From: Pseudomonadota bacterium
Lineage (GTDB): Bacteria > Myxococcota_A > UBA796 > SXON01
Assembly (NCBI GenBank): GCA_030684355.1
Contig: JAUXTN010000253.1
Coordinates: forward strand, 1-54,306
Length of the DNA: 54,306 nucleotides
Reading direction: 5' to 3'
Under the pieces are notes generated by a model. It was not told where the DNA came from. It saw only the letters and a program-made list of their open reading frames with translations, and made no database searches. Both the position numbers and the translations under genes were made by a program. Shown here one piece after another: positions 14,603-24,775 of the stretch. How positions within the stretch are numbered: position 1 is the first letter of the stretch; each line of letters begins with the position of its first letter.

Positions 14603-17600
14603 ATGAGTCAGTTCGTCGAAGAGATCACCCTCAAGGCGAACGACAAGGCGAGCAACGTCCTGGCTGGGCTCACGTCGAACCTGCGCGGATTCATGGGGCA
14701 GCTCGCCGGGATGGCGGGGATCGCCGGGACCGGCTTCGGGCTGGCGACCATGGTCAAGGAGGGGATCGGGTTCAACAAAATGCTCGACGATAGCCGTATC
14801 GCCATCGCGGCCGTCGTCGGGTCTCTTCACACGTACCGGGATGCGTCCGGGACCGTCATCAAGGGCGAAGCGGCGTGGTCTGCCGCGCTGGCGGACTCCG
14901 CCGCCGTGCAGGAGAAGCTCCGGGTGGCGGCCCTCACGACGACGGCGACCTACTCGGAGATGGTGGAGGCATTCCAGGTCGGGGTGGGCCCGATGACGCG
15001 GGCCGGTATCGCGCTCAACGACACGGCCGAGGCCACGCAGCGGCTCACGCAGGTTGCGGCGGCTGCCTCTATCCCGATGGCGCAGCTCGCCGTGGAGATC
15101 CGGCAGTTCTTCAACGGGGACGTGATGCGGGGCCGTCTTCTGCAGACCCTCCAGATCACGAAGGAGCAGATCGAGGAGCACAAGAAACTCGGCGACATGA
15201 TGGACTTCATCCGGGTCAAGACCGAGACCTACGCCCGCGCGGCGCAGGCCGCGGCCGAGACCATGACGGGCCGCTGGTCGAACCTGAAGGACGCCATCCA
15301 ACAGACCCTCGGGGTCGGGATGGAGCCGCTTTACGCGAAGCTGAAGGAGGCGATGGGCGAGCTCACCTCGCAGTTCGTCACCTTCGGCAAGGACGCGAAG
15401 GGGAACCTGACGGCGGCCTTCAGCCCGGAGGTAATCGCCCGCGTGAAGGCGATGGGCGAGACCCTGACGGCGGCGCTGGACCGCTTCAAGGAGATGATCC
15501 CGGCCGTCGTGGACTTCGGCCTGGCCGTCGGGGAGCACGTGTCGAAGGCGATCGACCTCCTCTCCCGGCTCCCGTTCAAGGAGATCCTTTCGGTCCTGAC
15601 GGACCTGATAAAGGTGACGAACGGATGGGGGTTTGCGCTTCTGGGCACTATCAAAGTGGCAGGAGGATTCTCGGCCTTCAAGACCATGTTGATGGCCCTC
15701 CCCGGGTACGCGCACGCGTTCATGCTGTCTCTCGACGGGCTGGCGCTCGGGATCGTCTACACCACCGGGGCGAGCGTCGCGCTGGGGCAGGCGCTCGCGC
15801 TGGCCCTCGGGGGCGTGGCTGCCGGGGGGGCGCTCTGGGGAATCGGGAAGATCATCGAAGGCCTGCACGTGATGGGGCAGCTTATGGACGAATGGGAGGC
15901 GGAACGAAAGGGGAAGTTCGCCGCAGCGCAGGAGCTTGAATCCCAGATTCTGCGGATGCAGGACGCGCTCGGGAAGGTCGTCGGGCCGAAGACGATGATC
16001 CAGGTCGGCGTCGGGAATCAGGTCGCGGGCGTACTCGGGATCGTCCGCGACGAGATGAGTAAGACCGGCGTCGTCACGGAAAAGACGAGGCTCCTCTACC
16101 TTGATCTCATGAAGGCGTACAAGACCGTCAACCCGAACTTCGAAGACCATTCCGGGGAGCGCTCCCCGAACGCGATGTCCGACGAGATGAAGGCAGCCGG
16201 CGTCGAGTACGAGGCGTTGCTAAAGAAGCTGCGAGAGAAGGCGGAACTCTCTGGCCTAGACGGGATTCAGAAGAAGCTCCGCGAGATTCAGATCGAAGCG
16301 TCGGCACTGGTCGCAGAGGTGACGAAGAAGGCGGAAGCGGCCGGGACGAGCGCCGCCGCCGGCCTCGCGGCCATCGCGGAGTCCGCCACGAACAACACCC
16401 TCAAGGCACTCCAGGCGAGCACAAAGGGGTTCGTGGCTACGCCCGTAGCGCTTTGGGACGGGGTGCTGAAGAAGCAGCTCGACCAGGTGAAGACCTACGT
16501 CGTCGACACGGGCAATGTCGTGCTGAAGACCTGGGACGAGGTCCGGGACAAGATGCGCGAGAAGGCGGCGGATCTCCTCCACCTCTTCTCCGGCGACGCC
16601 GGCGCGGGTACCGAGGCTGGTTTCCTCGCCATCTTCGCGGCCATCCCGACCGCTGCCGAGTCCGCCGCCAACGCCGTGACCGGCGTCTGGCAGGGCATGG
16701 CCCGCTCCTTCGACGACTCCTTCTACTCGGTCCTCACGGGCCGCCTCGACAGCCTGAAGGACGTCTTCAAGAACCTCTGGGAGTCCGTCCTGCGGACGTT
16801 CTCGCAGTACCTCTCCGACATGCTCCAGCGGTGGATCAAGACGCAGATCCAAATGGGGGAGACCAGCGCCGCCAACGGTGCTGCCGGGACCGCGTCGAGT
16901 CTGCCGGGGGGCGTCGCCTCCGGTGGCATGTTCGGGAACTCGACGGGCTGGGGAAGCATGGGCGGCGGCTACGCGAACGGCGGGGGGGTCGGCGGAGCGG
17001 CCGCCGGCGCTGGCGTCGGGATGGGAATCGGGGCGCTCATCGGGGGCCTCGGGAACGGGAAGTACAACGCCACGGGCGGGCAGATCGGCGGCGCGATCGG
17101 CGGCGCGATCTTCGGGGTGATAGGCGCGGTTGTCGGCGCTCTGATCGGAACCCTCATCGGCGCGCTCGCCTCGCCGAATACCATGCAGCACGTCAAGGGT
17201 TCGCTCGGGGCGATGTTCGGGTCTTCCGACTGGATCCCGGATGCGTGGCAGAAGGGGCCCGGCGAGAAGGGACCCGGGGGGCCGGGAGCAGGAGACGACG
17301 GCGGAGAAGATGTCTTCGTGCCGGGCCATTGGGGGCCGGGCGAAAAGGCGAAGACGGAGCTGGAAGTCGCAGGGAAAGAGATCCTCGACAAACAGACATC
17401 CACGTTCGCCGACCTCTTCCGGACAGGGGCGAAGGAGCAGTCCCGCGAGCTCCTGGCGACCTACCGGAAGACCCTCCGTGAGTCTCTCTCGGGCGCCAGC
17501 TTCGACCTGAACGCCGGGTCGTCTGCAACGATCCAAGACGTCACGGACTACCTGACCACGAAGCTCATCCCGCGCATCGGGCTCTCCGCGGCGTTCGGCC

Positions 17601-19396
17601 AGACGGGCTACCTCCCGAACGGGAACCAGGACAAGGGCGGGATCGGGAACCTCACGTACGCCATGCCCGGGATGAATCCGGACGGGACGTGGCAGGAGAA
17701 AAAACTCTTCTCCGAGGACTCCCCACTGTTCAAGATGATGGTTGGGATCAAGGACGCTTCCGGAGCCTATGCGGACGGGCTCGGGTTCACGGTCGACAAG
17801 TTCGCCGAACTCGCAGGGAGGATCTCGACGGACGACCCGGAAAAGCTCCTCGCCTACATCGTCGGGCTCGTCGGTGTCGTCGCGGGGCTGAGAGACCTCG
17901 GCTCCGAGATGAAGAAGACCTTCAGCGAAATCGGCGCCGATTGGCAGGCAGAGATCGCAGCCGGGCAGGCCGTAGCCTTCGGCGCCGCCGCAGACGACGT
18001 GAAGGCTCTCTTCGAGAACCTCGACCTCTACGCCGGCGACGAGCAGATCACGAAGGCGCAGGAGGCCCTCCAGTCGTCCAACGACCTATGGGACTCGGTC
18101 CTGTCCTACCTCTCGCAGCTGAACACCCTCGCCGACCAGCTCTCCGAGTCCATTCAGAAGCAGCGGACCGCGATGCGGGACTTCCTGAGCCCGCTGAAGG
18201 ACGCTCAGAAGATCGCGGGGGCGCAGGGGACGATCGACTCCGGATGGGGCGCGCTCCTGAAGGCGCAGACGCCCGAAGCCGTCAACGCCGCGGCGATCGG
18301 GATGCAACAGGCGCTCGACATCATCTTCGGCCTCATGGCCGAGCGTGTCACCCGCGGGAAGGCCCTCCTCGAGCGGATCGCCACGCTCGACGCGAATCTG
18401 GGGGGCATCGGGGCCGATGTCGCCTTCGCCCGGCTCGAGCAGGAGAGCCCCCTCGTGGCCTGGGGCCAGACCATGGCCGAGATTCAGGGCAAGATCGCCG
18501 CCGCCGCGAAGCTCTCCGGTATCGAGCAGATCGCCGCGCTCGAGGACGTCGGCGCCTCGGCCGAGGAGATGTACCAGAACCTCTCCAGCTTCCTTGCGGA
18601 GATCGCGAACGTCTCCGCCTCCATCAACAAGTCGATCGACTCGCAAATCTGGGAGCTCGGGGTGGGGGAGATGGACCCGACCGGGCAGGCCTCCGCCGTG
18701 ACGGACCGGATCAAGGAACTCCAGCAGCAGCTCCAGACCGCGACCTCGCCGGCCGCAATCGCCGCGATCACGTCGGAGATCCAGAGCCTCACGACCCGGT
18801 ACGTGAGCCAGTTCGGCAAGGACGACCCGAACCGGGCGGAGGCCATCGCCTGGGCGCAGAAGGAACTCGACGACTCCCGCAACCTGGCGAATGCCGCCCT
18901 GGCCCTCATGCAGAGCGAGGCCGAGAAGCTCGCCGGGGAGCTACGCGGGATGCTCATGGGGTCCACCGGCCTCATCACGACCAACGTGAACGAGGCCGCC
19001 ACCGTCATCAACCAGCTCTCCCAGACCCTCTCCGAGCTGGACCGGGTCGTGCGCGAGCAGATCGCACGCCTCGGGACCTCCGCCCTGGACGCTCTCGAGC
19101 CGCTCCGGATCGCCATGGAGGGCGCCAGCGCCATCTTCACCGGGGCGACCGGGCAGGTCGTTGACGCCCTCGTGGGGGCCGACGTCGGGCTGGAGGACTC
19201 CGCGAAACGGGCATCCGGCGCCTTCGACTTGGCCGGGGCCGCCGTCGCGCGCTTCGCAGCGAAGCTGGACGGCGTGAACGTGACCGGAAGCACCCCCGCT
19301 TCGAAGCAGTCGACCGGCGCCGCTCCCGTCTCGGCAGATCAGGTCATCGCGGTGAACCGCCGCTACGGCCAGCGCATGACCCCGAGGGTGGCCTGA
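14603..19396 (+). CDS. Tape measure protein
   Basis: A 1,597-residue protein, the longest in the genome. The N-terminal 300 residues are helical with 'tail assembly' style segments; two hydrophobic regions lie near 365-425; a Gly/Ala-rich region with two hydrophobic helices lies near 770-860; the rest is mostly coiled-coil-like helix rich in Ala, Leu, Glu and Gln. Tape measure length sets tail length; at about 1.5 angstrom per residue this predicts a tail near 240 nm. It follows the frameshifted chaperone, which confirms the call. No lytic transglycosylase or peptidase motif was seen by eye. Confidence 0.92.
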   Translation: MSQFVEEITLKANDKASNVLAGLTSNLRGFMGQLAGMAGIAGTGFGLATMVKEGIGFNKMLDDSRIAIAAVVGSLHTYRDASGTVIKGEAAWSAALADSAAVQEKLRVAALTTTATYSEMVEAFQVGVGPMTRAGIALNDTAEATQRLTQVAAAASIPMAQLAVEIRQFFNGDVMRGRLLQTLQITKEQIEEHKKLGDMMDFIRVKTETYARAAQAAAETMTGRWSNLKDAIQQTLGVGMEPLYAKLKEAMGELTSQFVTFGKDAKGNLTAAFSPEVIARVKAMGETLTAALDRFKEMIPAVVDFGLAVGEHVSKAIDLLSRLPFKEILSVLTDLIKVTNGWGFALLGTIKVAGGFSAFKTMLMALPGYAHAFMLSLDGLALGIVYTTGASVALGQALALALGGVAAGGALWGIGKIIEGLHVMGQLMDEWEAERKGKFAAAQELESQILRMQDALGKVVGPKTMIQVGVGNQVAGVLGIVRDEMSKTGVVTEKTRLLYLDLMKAYKTVNPNFEDHSGERSPNAMSDEMKAAGVEYEALLKKLREKAELSGLDGIQKKLREIQIEASALVAEVTKKAEAAGTSAAAGLAAIAESATNNTLKALQASTKGFVATPVALWDGVLKKQLDQVKTYVVDTGNVVLKTWDEVRDKMREKAADLLHLFSGDAGAGTEAGFLAIFAAIPTAAESAANAVTGVWQGMARSFDDSFYSVLTGRLDSLKDVFKNLWESVLRTFSQYLSDMLQRWIKTQIQMGETSAANGAAGTASSLPGGVASGGMFGNSTGWGSMGGGYANGGGVGGAAAGAGVGMGIGALIGGLGNGKYNATGGQIGGAIGGAIFGVIGAVVGALIGTLIGALASPNTMQHVKGSLGAMFGSSDWIPDAWQKGPGEKGPGGPGAGDDGGEDVFVPGHWGPGEKAKTELEVAGKEILDKQTSTFADLFRTGAKEQSRELLATYRKTLRESLSGASFDLNAGSSATIQDVTDYLTTKLIPRIGLSAAFGQTGYLPNGNQDKGGIGNLTYAMPGMNPDGTWQEKKLFSEDSPLFKMMVGIKDASGAYADGLGFTVDKFAELAGRISTDDPEKLLAYIVGLVGVVAGLRDLGSEMKKTFSEIGADWQAEIAAGQAVAFGAAADDVKALFENLDLYAGDEQITKAQEALQSSNDLWDSVLSYLSQLNTLADQLSESIQKQRTAMRDFLSPLKDAQKIAGAQGTIDSGWGALLKAQTPEAVNAAAIGMQQALDIIFGLMAERVTRGKALLERIATLDANLGGIGADVAFARLEQESPLVAWGQTMAEIQGKIAAAAKLSGIEQIAALEDVGASAEEMYQNLSSFLAEIANVSASINKSIDSQIWELGVGEMDPTGQASAVTDRIKELQQQLQTATSPAAIAAITSEIQSLTTRYVSQFGKDDPNRAEAIAWAQKELDDSRNLANAALALMQSEAEKLAGELRGMLMGSTGLITTNVNEAATVINQLSQTLSELDRVVREQIARLGTSALDALEPLRIAMEGASAIFTGATGQVVDALVGADVGLEDSAKRASGAFDLAGAAVARFAAKLDGVNVTGSTPASKQSTGAAPVSADQVIAVNRRYGQRMTPRVA

Positions 19397-20082
19397 TGCC
19401 TCTTGACGCCTGGATTGAAGCCCACCGGACCGACCCGACCCGCGAGGTCTACTGGCTCGTCGCGCTCGGGTTCCCCGTCGTCCAGTACCTTACGACGTGC
19501 CCCGACCCGATCACCTACGGCGGGCACGTCTACTCTCCCGCGGTCCTGACGGTCGGCGGGATCGTGTCCGACTCCACGGGCGCCGCGAATGCGTCGGGCG
19601 GCCTGACCATTGGGGCCGGGGATGACTACTGGCCCGCCCTTGTGGCCGCCCTTACGGAAGACCAGAGATACCCGACGGTCCTCCTCTACGAGGCGTGGAT
19701 GGATACCACGGTCGTCTCGCTCACACCCGCCGCCGTGCGCGCCTACGCGGCGCTGAAGGTGTCCGGCGCCAAGGTGACCCCGACCGAGGTCCGCTTCGAC
19801 CTGGGGCCGGTGGCCGACCCCGCACTCGCGCGCCTCCCCTTCCGGGAGTACGGCGGGGCGCTCTGCACCTACCGGCTCTTCAAGGGCGTCCAGTGTGCCT
19901 ACGCGGGCGCGACGACGGCTTGTGACCGAACCTACGTGACCTGCACGGGGCTGGCGAATCAGGCCCGCTTCGGTGGCTTCCTGGCCCTCCCGTCTATGGA
20001 GGAACTCACCCTGACCTGGCAATGGCAGAGCGGCGAGACGCTCTACGAAGAGAGCCTCACCCTCACGAGGAGGGACGCCTGA
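19396..20082 (+). CDS. Tail tip protein, BR0599/DUF2163-like
   Basis: A 228-residue protein starting at the overlap TGATG. The C-terminal part has the family pattern: a cysteine cluster (Cys-x-Tyr ... Gly-x-x-Cys-x-Tyr ... Cys ... Cys-x-Gly-Leu-Ala-Asn) and then Phe-Gly-Gly-Phe-x-x-Leu-Pro. Such proteins sit at the tail tip below the tape measure, and the cysteines may bind an iron-sulphur or zinc site as in lambda gpL-like proteins. The position fits. Confidence 0.7.
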   Translation: MPLDAWIEAHRTDPTREVYWLVALGFPVVQYLTTCPDPITYGGHVYSPAVLTVGGIVSDSTGAANASGGLTIGAGDDYWPALVAALTEDQRYPTVLLYEAWMDTTVVSLTPAAVRAYAALKVSGAKVTPTEVRFDLGPVADPALARLPFREYGGALCTYRLFKGVQCAYAGATTACDRTYVTCTGLANQARFGGFLALPSMEELTLTWQWQSGETLYEESLTLTRRDA

Positions 20083-20678
20083 TGTCCTTCGAGACGTTCC
20101 CTTACGTGGCCCCGGCCGACGCGCCGCGCGTCGGCGCGAAGACCGGCATCGCGTTCCTGACCGAGGTCACGACGGCACGATCCGGGATGGAGCTCGCCAG
20201 GATAGTCCGCTCGACCGGCCGCGGGACGCTCGAGATGGACTGGTCGCGCAAGGAAAACGCCTTCACGATCGCCAGCGCCATCTTTAACTTCTTCTGTGCG
20301 CGGAAAGGCCGGGCCGGATGGTTCGGCGTCTTCGATTTCGAAACGCTCCGGGTCTACACGGACGTCCGCGTGACGGTCGCGACCGCCGGACAGACTGTCC
20401 TAAACCTTCCGTCCAGGAACGCGACAAGCGTCACGGTGAAGCTGAACGGGGTGACGAAAACGGGCACGTTCGCCGCACTCGCCGGCCTGAACGGGCGGGA
20501 CCGATTCACACTAACCGTGGGCGCTACCGGGGGCGAGATCGTGACCGTGTCGTTCACCGGCCAGCGCTTCTACGTGGTCCGTTTCACGAGCGACGAGATG
20601 ACCGTCGAGTACCTGACGAACCGCCTAACCGGAGGCCTCGGAATCCAGCTCATCGAAAAGGTGGGAGCAGAACCATGA
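20082..20678 (+). CDS. Distal tail protein, DUF2460-like candidate
   Basis: A 198-residue protein whose ATG overlaps the previous stop. It opens with 'SFETFPYVAP' and contains an Ala-rich helix, a 'RAGWFGVFDFETLRVYTDV' core and a beta-rich second half, and a 'VVRFTSDEMTVEYL' strand near its end. The layout resembles distal tail proteins that join the tube to the central hub. The neighbours (tape measure, DUF2163-like, and hub) support a tail-tip role; the exact family is not certain. Confidence 0.6.
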   Translation: MSFETFPYVAPADAPRVGAKTGIAFLTEVTTARSGMELARIVRSTGRGTLEMDWSRKENAFTIASAIFNFFCARKGRAGWFGVFDFETLRVYTDVRVTVATAGQTVLNLPSRNATSVTVKLNGVTKTGTFAALAGLNGRDRFTLTVGATGGEIVTVSFTGQRFYVVRFTSDEMTVEYLTNRLTGGLGIQLIEKVGAEP

Positions 20679-23600
20679 CCGACCGCGACGGCGTCACCGG
20701 GGGCTACGAGGGCGGGACCGTCCCCCCGCGCCGCGTCCTGGGCTGGACACCGCCACCGCTCCCCGGGCCCGCTCCAACGACGCCGGGGGGCTCCGCCACC
20801 ATTGCGAGCGGGGCCGGTCTCCGGACCGCAGCGCTGGTCACCCCTGCGCACCGGATCCCGATCCTCTTCGGCCGTTGCCGGATCACTCCGGACATCGTCC
20901 GGGCCGAGATCGCGAACTCCCGGGCCGACTTCCTGTGCGTCATATCCGAGGGCCCGATCGACGCCGTCGAGGACTGGCTCACCGATACCGCCTCCACCTT
21001 CGACACCCTGACCGTCACCCTCGGGACCATGACGACCCCCGTCGCTACGCTTCACGGGACGATCGGGCTGGCCGCCGCCTACATCCTCGGGAAGGCCGGG
21101 CGCCCCTACCAGCCGCGGTGTATCGCGCGCGGTCGCAAGCCCTACGATCCGCGCCTCGGGGCCTGGGGGGCGGGTGTCTACCCGGCCTCCGCCTACTGCG
21201 CCTACAGCACGAATCCGGCCCTCGCCATGGCCGACCTGAAGACGTTCCCGCAGTACGGGAGCGGGTGGCCTGCGGTCGCCCCGACGCTCGTCGACTGGAC
21301 CTCCGTCACGAACGCGGCCAACTGGTGCGACGCGCTCGTGAGCGGGGTAAAGCGGTACGAGATCAACCTCTACCTCCAGGCCGGAGAAACGGCGTCCGCC
21401 TGGGAGGAGACGATCGGGCTGCACGCCGGCCTGCGCTGGCGCGAAGAGGGCGGACTCTGGCGCCTCGACTACTCGGCCCCGGTCGTTGCGGTCGCCGCCG
21501 CCATCACGGACGACCACGTCATCGAGGGGACCAGCCCGAGCTTCTCCTACGGCGGCGGGGCGGGCCTGGCCGACCGCCCGAACCGCTTCCGGGCGGAGTG
21601 GACTGATGCTGCGAGCGGGTGGGGCATCCGGACCGTCGAGATCAAGCACCCCGAGATCGACGCGGGGGCGGCAATACGCGACGGCGCGGTCTACAAGCTG
21701 CACGGATTCCAGAACGAGGCGCAGGCCTTGCGCGCCCTCTGGCGGATCGCCTGTGACATCTGGTCGGAGACGGAATTCGAGGCCGAGCTCAAGGCCGACC
21801 GGATCGACCTGACCGAGGGGACGCGCGTCCCCGTGACGCTCTCCTCGCTCGGGCTCTCGGCCGTCGACTTCCTCGTGACCCGCGTCGACTACGAGCAGGA
21901 CCGGGTCCAGATCACCGCGCGCCGGTACGACACGACCACATGGACGGCGCCCGGGTCGACGGGCGGCGCTCTTACTGACCCGGGGTTCTTTGACGTACCG
22001 GGCGACCTGACCAGCGTCGCGCGCGTCGCGCTCGAGACGAGCGTCTCCGCCACCATCCCGACCTCAAAGACGACCCTGACCTACCTCGGGTTCTCCTGGC
22101 AGCTCCCGACGTTCGCCTGGCCGAAAGACATCCTGATTCGAGTCTGGCCGGCCGGGGCGACCCCGACGTGGGACACGGCCGGGTACACGGAATTCGCCGT
22201 GCAGCCGCAGGGGGACAGCCGCTATGCCGTGGACCCTACGTGGAAGGCGAGCTTGACGCCCTACGTGCGGGACACGACGGTGCAGACGTTCGATAACCTC
22301 GGGCAGGAGACGGCCACCGCCTCGTCTGGCCCTGGCTACTACGCCATCCTTCGGCTTCGCTCACTCGTTGGACTGCTCTCGGCCGGCGTGGCGATTTCCG
22401 AGGCCGCTCACTCGACGAGTGGCTCGACCCCGTCAACGGTAATCCCGGCCCTCATGGACCCCGGATTCGTCCCGACCGACGGGCAGATCGCGGTCTGGGA
22501 CGACGTCGCGGGGAGGGTCACGTTCCCGGCGGCGCTGGCGATGGTGGCGCCCGGCGCCTCGGCCACGATCGGGGGCCGGATGCTGATCGGGGTCACGGTT
22601 ACCCTGACGGCGGACCTGGCCGCGGCCGCGACCACGATCTACGTCAACCGGAACACGCTCGCGAACGGCGACAGGATCATGCTCGAGGCGGCCCCCGGGG
22701 GCGTGGCCCAGACCGAATTCATGGCCGTCACGTCAGCGGCCTCGGGGACCGGGCCCTACTCCTACACGGTCACGCGCAACCTGGACGCGAGCGGGGCGAA
22801 CGACTGGAAGAAGGGCGATGCCATCTTCAACACCGGGACGACGGGCGCCGGGTTCATCGACATCTACTCCCTGCGGGGTCTGAAAGCCGCGACAGAGGTC
22901 GGGCCGACGATCGTCGGGAACCTCCGGAACAGCGCCACGTGGAACGACTGGTCGCCACGGTGGGCGATCGGGAACCTGAACGGCCTCTACGGCTACGCGG
23001 CGGACACCTATGGGGCCGCGTTCGGCGTGCCGGCCGGCCCGTGGCTGAAGATCGACGCGACGAACGGGATCCGGATCGGGCACAACGCCACGACGAAGAT
23101 TCAGCTCGACGGTTCCGGGAACGCGACGTTCAGCGGGGCAATCACGGCGGCCTCGGGCTCGATCGGGGGCTGGACGATCGGGGCGCTCGTGCTCTCGGGT
23201 GGCGGGATCTCGCTCACGTCGGACAACGGGTTCGGACTCGCGAAAATTACGGTCGGGGCGGGAAACTACGGGAACGCAGACACGGGCTTCTACGCGGATG
23301 GAGACGGCCGGTTCTCTCTGAAGGACAAGCTGGTCTGGGACATGACGAACCTGACCGTGAAGGCCGTGAACGTCACGATCAACGCGGACGGCGTCAGCAT
23401 CCCGGCGTTCCTGGACACCGCGACGTGCTACGGCTTCAGGAACGGGACCACGTTCATCGGGGGCCTCTGGTCGCCCGGGACCGGCACCATCCAGGTCGGG
23501 CTTGCGCCGACGACGGGACCGCGCCTCGGGTTCGATAGCTCGGGCGTGGGCACGGCTGACTTCTGGAGCTGCATCACCCGCAACTTGAACGGTTTCACGA

Positions 23601-23782
23601 CCCAAACCGCAGTGCCGTCCGGGGCAGAAATCAACGCGACCAGCGGCCTCGCCGTGAACGGCACGAAGGTCGTCGGTGCCCGAGGCGCGGCCGTAGCCGA
23701 CGCCACCGACGCCGCCAGCGCCATCACGCAACTCAACGCCCTGCTTGCGCGCCTCCGGACGCATGGGCTCATCGCAACGTAG
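20675..23782 (+). CDS. Central tail hub and fibre protein (lambda gpJ-like role)
   Basis: A 1,035-residue protein starting by ATGA overlap. The N-terminal 440 residues are a mixed domain with a Trp/Tyr-rich core, typical of hub baseplate proteins. Residues about 440-650 look like fibronectin-type beta domains. The rest is Gly/Ser/Thr-rich beta structure with repeated 'WTIGALVLSGGGI' and 'IGNLNG' type segments, ending in a helix 'DAASAITQLNALLARLRTHGLI' characteristic of tail fibre C-termini. It is the probable host recognition protein. No lytic or chaperone domain was seen. Confidence 0.75.
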   Translation: MTDRDGVTGGYEGGTVPPRRVLGWTPPPLPGPAPTTPGGSATIASGAGLRTAALVTPAHRIPILFGRCRITPDIVRAEIANSRADFLCVISEGPIDAVEDWLTDTASTFDTLTVTLGTMTTPVATLHGTIGLAAAYILGKAGRPYQPRCIARGRKPYDPRLGAWGAGVYPASAYCAYSTNPALAMADLKTFPQYGSGWPAVAPTLVDWTSVTNAANWCDALVSGVKRYEINLYLQAGETASAWEETIGLHAGLRWREEGGLWRLDYSAPVVAVAAAITDDHVIEGTSPSFSYGGGAGLADRPNRFRAEWTDAASGWGIRTVEIKHPEIDAGAAIRDGAVYKLHGFQNEAQALRALWRIACDIWSETEFEAELKADRIDLTEGTRVPVTLSSLGLSAVDFLVTRVDYEQDRVQITARRYDTTTWTAPGSTGGALTDPGFFDVPGDLTSVARVALETSVSATIPTSKTTLTYLGFSWQLPTFAWPKDILIRVWPAGATPTWDTAGYTEFAVQPQGDSRYAVDPTWKASLTPYVRDTTVQTFDNLGQETATASSGPGYYAILRLRSLVGLLSAGVAISEAAHSTSGSTPSTVIPALMDPGFVPTDGQIAVWDDVAGRVTFPAALAMVAPGASATIGGRMLIGVTVTLTADLAAAATTIYVNRNTLANGDRIMLEAAPGGVAQTEFMAVTSAASGTGPYSYTVTRNLDASGANDWKKGDAIFNTGTTGAGFIDIYSLRGLKAATEVGPTIVGNLRNSATWNDWSPRWAIGNLNGLYGYAADTYGAAFGVPAGPWLKIDATNGIRIGHNATTKIQLDGSGNATFSGAITAASGSIGGWTIGALVLSGGGISLTSDNGFGLAKITVGAGNYGNADTGFYADGDGRFSLKDKLVWDMTNLTVKAVNVTINADGVSIPAFLDTATCYGFRNGTTFIGGLWSPGTGTIQVGLAPTTGPRLGFDSSGVGTADFWSCITRNLNGFTTQTAVPSGAEINATSGLAVNGTKVVGARGAAVADATDAASAITQLNALLARLRTHGLIAT

Positions 23783-23791
23783 GGAGGGGAC

Positions 23792-23983
23792 ATGACACAG
23801 GTAGAGATTGCGGCGAAGCTGGTAGCGCTTCAGAAGGAACGCGAGGAGCTAAAGGCCCGCTTCGACGCCGGGATGAACGAGGTCACGAGGAATCGCGAGA
23901 TCCTCTTCGCGACGTTCAATCACGGGAACGGGTCCATCGACGGGCAGGAGAAGTTGCTGAAGGAGATGATGGAGAAGGGGTAG
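23792..23983 (+). CDS. Small coiled-coil protein at end of tail operon
   Basis: A 63-residue, strongly charged helical protein rich in Glu, Lys and Leu, with GGAGGGG before the ATG. The residues 1-35 have heptad spacing. It is the last rightward gene of the structural operon, and its stop is 2 bases from the stop of the converging operon on the other strand. Function unknown. Confidence 0.65.
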   Translation: MTQVEIAAKLVALQKEREELKARFDAGMNEVTRNREILFATFNHGNGSIDGQEKLLKEMMEKG

Positions 23984-23985
23984 GG

Positions 23986-24201
23986 TCACCCGGAGCTCTC
24001 GAAAGCCTGGCACCACTGCGCCGACTGCATGTGCTCGCGGAAGCGCCCCTCGGTCGTCTCCATCGTCACGCGCCACACGTTCTCGCGGCACCCGAGCGCA
24101 AGGCCTGCCCCCGGGACGTCAAACGAAGAAGCCGGTTGCTCCTCCTCGAAGTAGAAGTGCTTGCACTGGACGCAGCACGCGCGGGAGGGGTCGGCGTACA
24201 C
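23986..24201 (-). CDS. Small cysteine-rich (zinc-finger-like) protein
   Basis: A 71-residue protein with a GTG start overlapping the TAG of the preceding gene (TAGTG). It has a Cys-Cys-x-x-Cys-Lys-His-Phe knuckle near the N-terminus, and two more cysteines near residues 38 and 63. Last gene of the leftward operon. Its frame stays open much further upstream, but that part overlaps two coding regions on the same strand and is rejected. Confidence 0.6.
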   Translation of the reverse strand: MYADPSRACCVQCKHFYFEEEQPASSFDVPGAGLALGCRENVWRVTMETTEGRFREHMQSAQWCQAFESSG

Positions 24202-24386
24202 TAGACCTTCCCCGCCTTCACCCGCCGGATGTGACGCCGGAAGCCGCGGGAGGGACGACGGGACGCGCGCGCCCATTCGCGGTACGCCTTCGTCCCCGCC
24301 GAAGCCGACGCCCCGAGTGCCGAGAGGGCGGAGATCGCTCCGCGAAAGTTCGCGACGGCTCGAGCCCATTCGGCTTCGTTCATCAT
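24201..24386 (-). CDS. Small basic protein
   Basis: A 61-residue protein. The ATG at 24386 overlaps the preceding stop, with a second ATG right behind. The N-terminal part is helical and Ala-rich; the C-terminal 25 residues are rich in arginine and lysine, which suggests nucleic acid binding. No family recognised. Confidence 0.6.
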   Translation of the reverse strand: MMNEAEWARAVANFRGAISALSALGASASAGTKAYREWARASRRPSRGFRRHIRRVKAGKV

Positions 24387-24775
24387 CCCTTGTGGCACGT
24401 GTGCTCCTTCGGCCTCCCGCAGTAGCAAAGTCCGGGAGTGGACGGGTCTTCATTCCAGTCACCGCATCGCGGGCCCGCCTCTTCCTCCGGCTCGCTCGAG
24501 ATGAAGAGTGCCTGGCCGTCCGTCGCCGGGAGAAACGTCCCGAGGACGATCCCGCACGCATTGCACACAACCTTACTGCCCGCCGAGGCGACGCCGTTCC
24601 CGCTCGTGACGTAGGCGTGGCGGCAGGCATAGCCCGAGGAGACGGCGAACTTGACGACGCCGAGCACCTTCGGCTCTACCACCTCGAGCAGCCCGTCCGC
24701 CGCGTCGTTCTCCCCGTGTGTGCGGAGGAGCGCGATGGCGGCACGGATCTTCTGGACGCCGGAGGAGATCATCAT
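24383..24775 (-). CDS. Cysteine-rich protein with zinc-binding pairs
   Basis: A 130-residue protein. It begins with a helical part (about 1-30), then Cys-x-x-His, then Cys-Asn-Ala-Cys-Gly, and near the end Cys-Gly, Cys-Tyr-Cys-Gly and His-x-Cys-His. These pairs may bind one or two zinc ions. Overlaps both neighbours by a few bases. It is plausibly a nucleic-acid- or protein-binding adaptor; its function is unknown. Confidence 0.62.
   Translation of the reverse strand: MMISSGVQKIRAAIALLRTHGENDAADGLLEVVEPKVLGVVKFAVSSGYACRHAYVTSGNGVASAGSKVVCNACGIVLGTFLPATDGQALFISSEPEEEAGPRCGDWNEDPSTPGLCYCGRPKEHTCHKG

Noticed and set aside
13925..16150. A 741-codon open frame on the minus strand
   Set aside because: It runs antisense to the chaperone and tape measure genes, and its protein is low-complexity Arg/Asp/Leu-rich. 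The rightward genes have motifs and a frameshift site.
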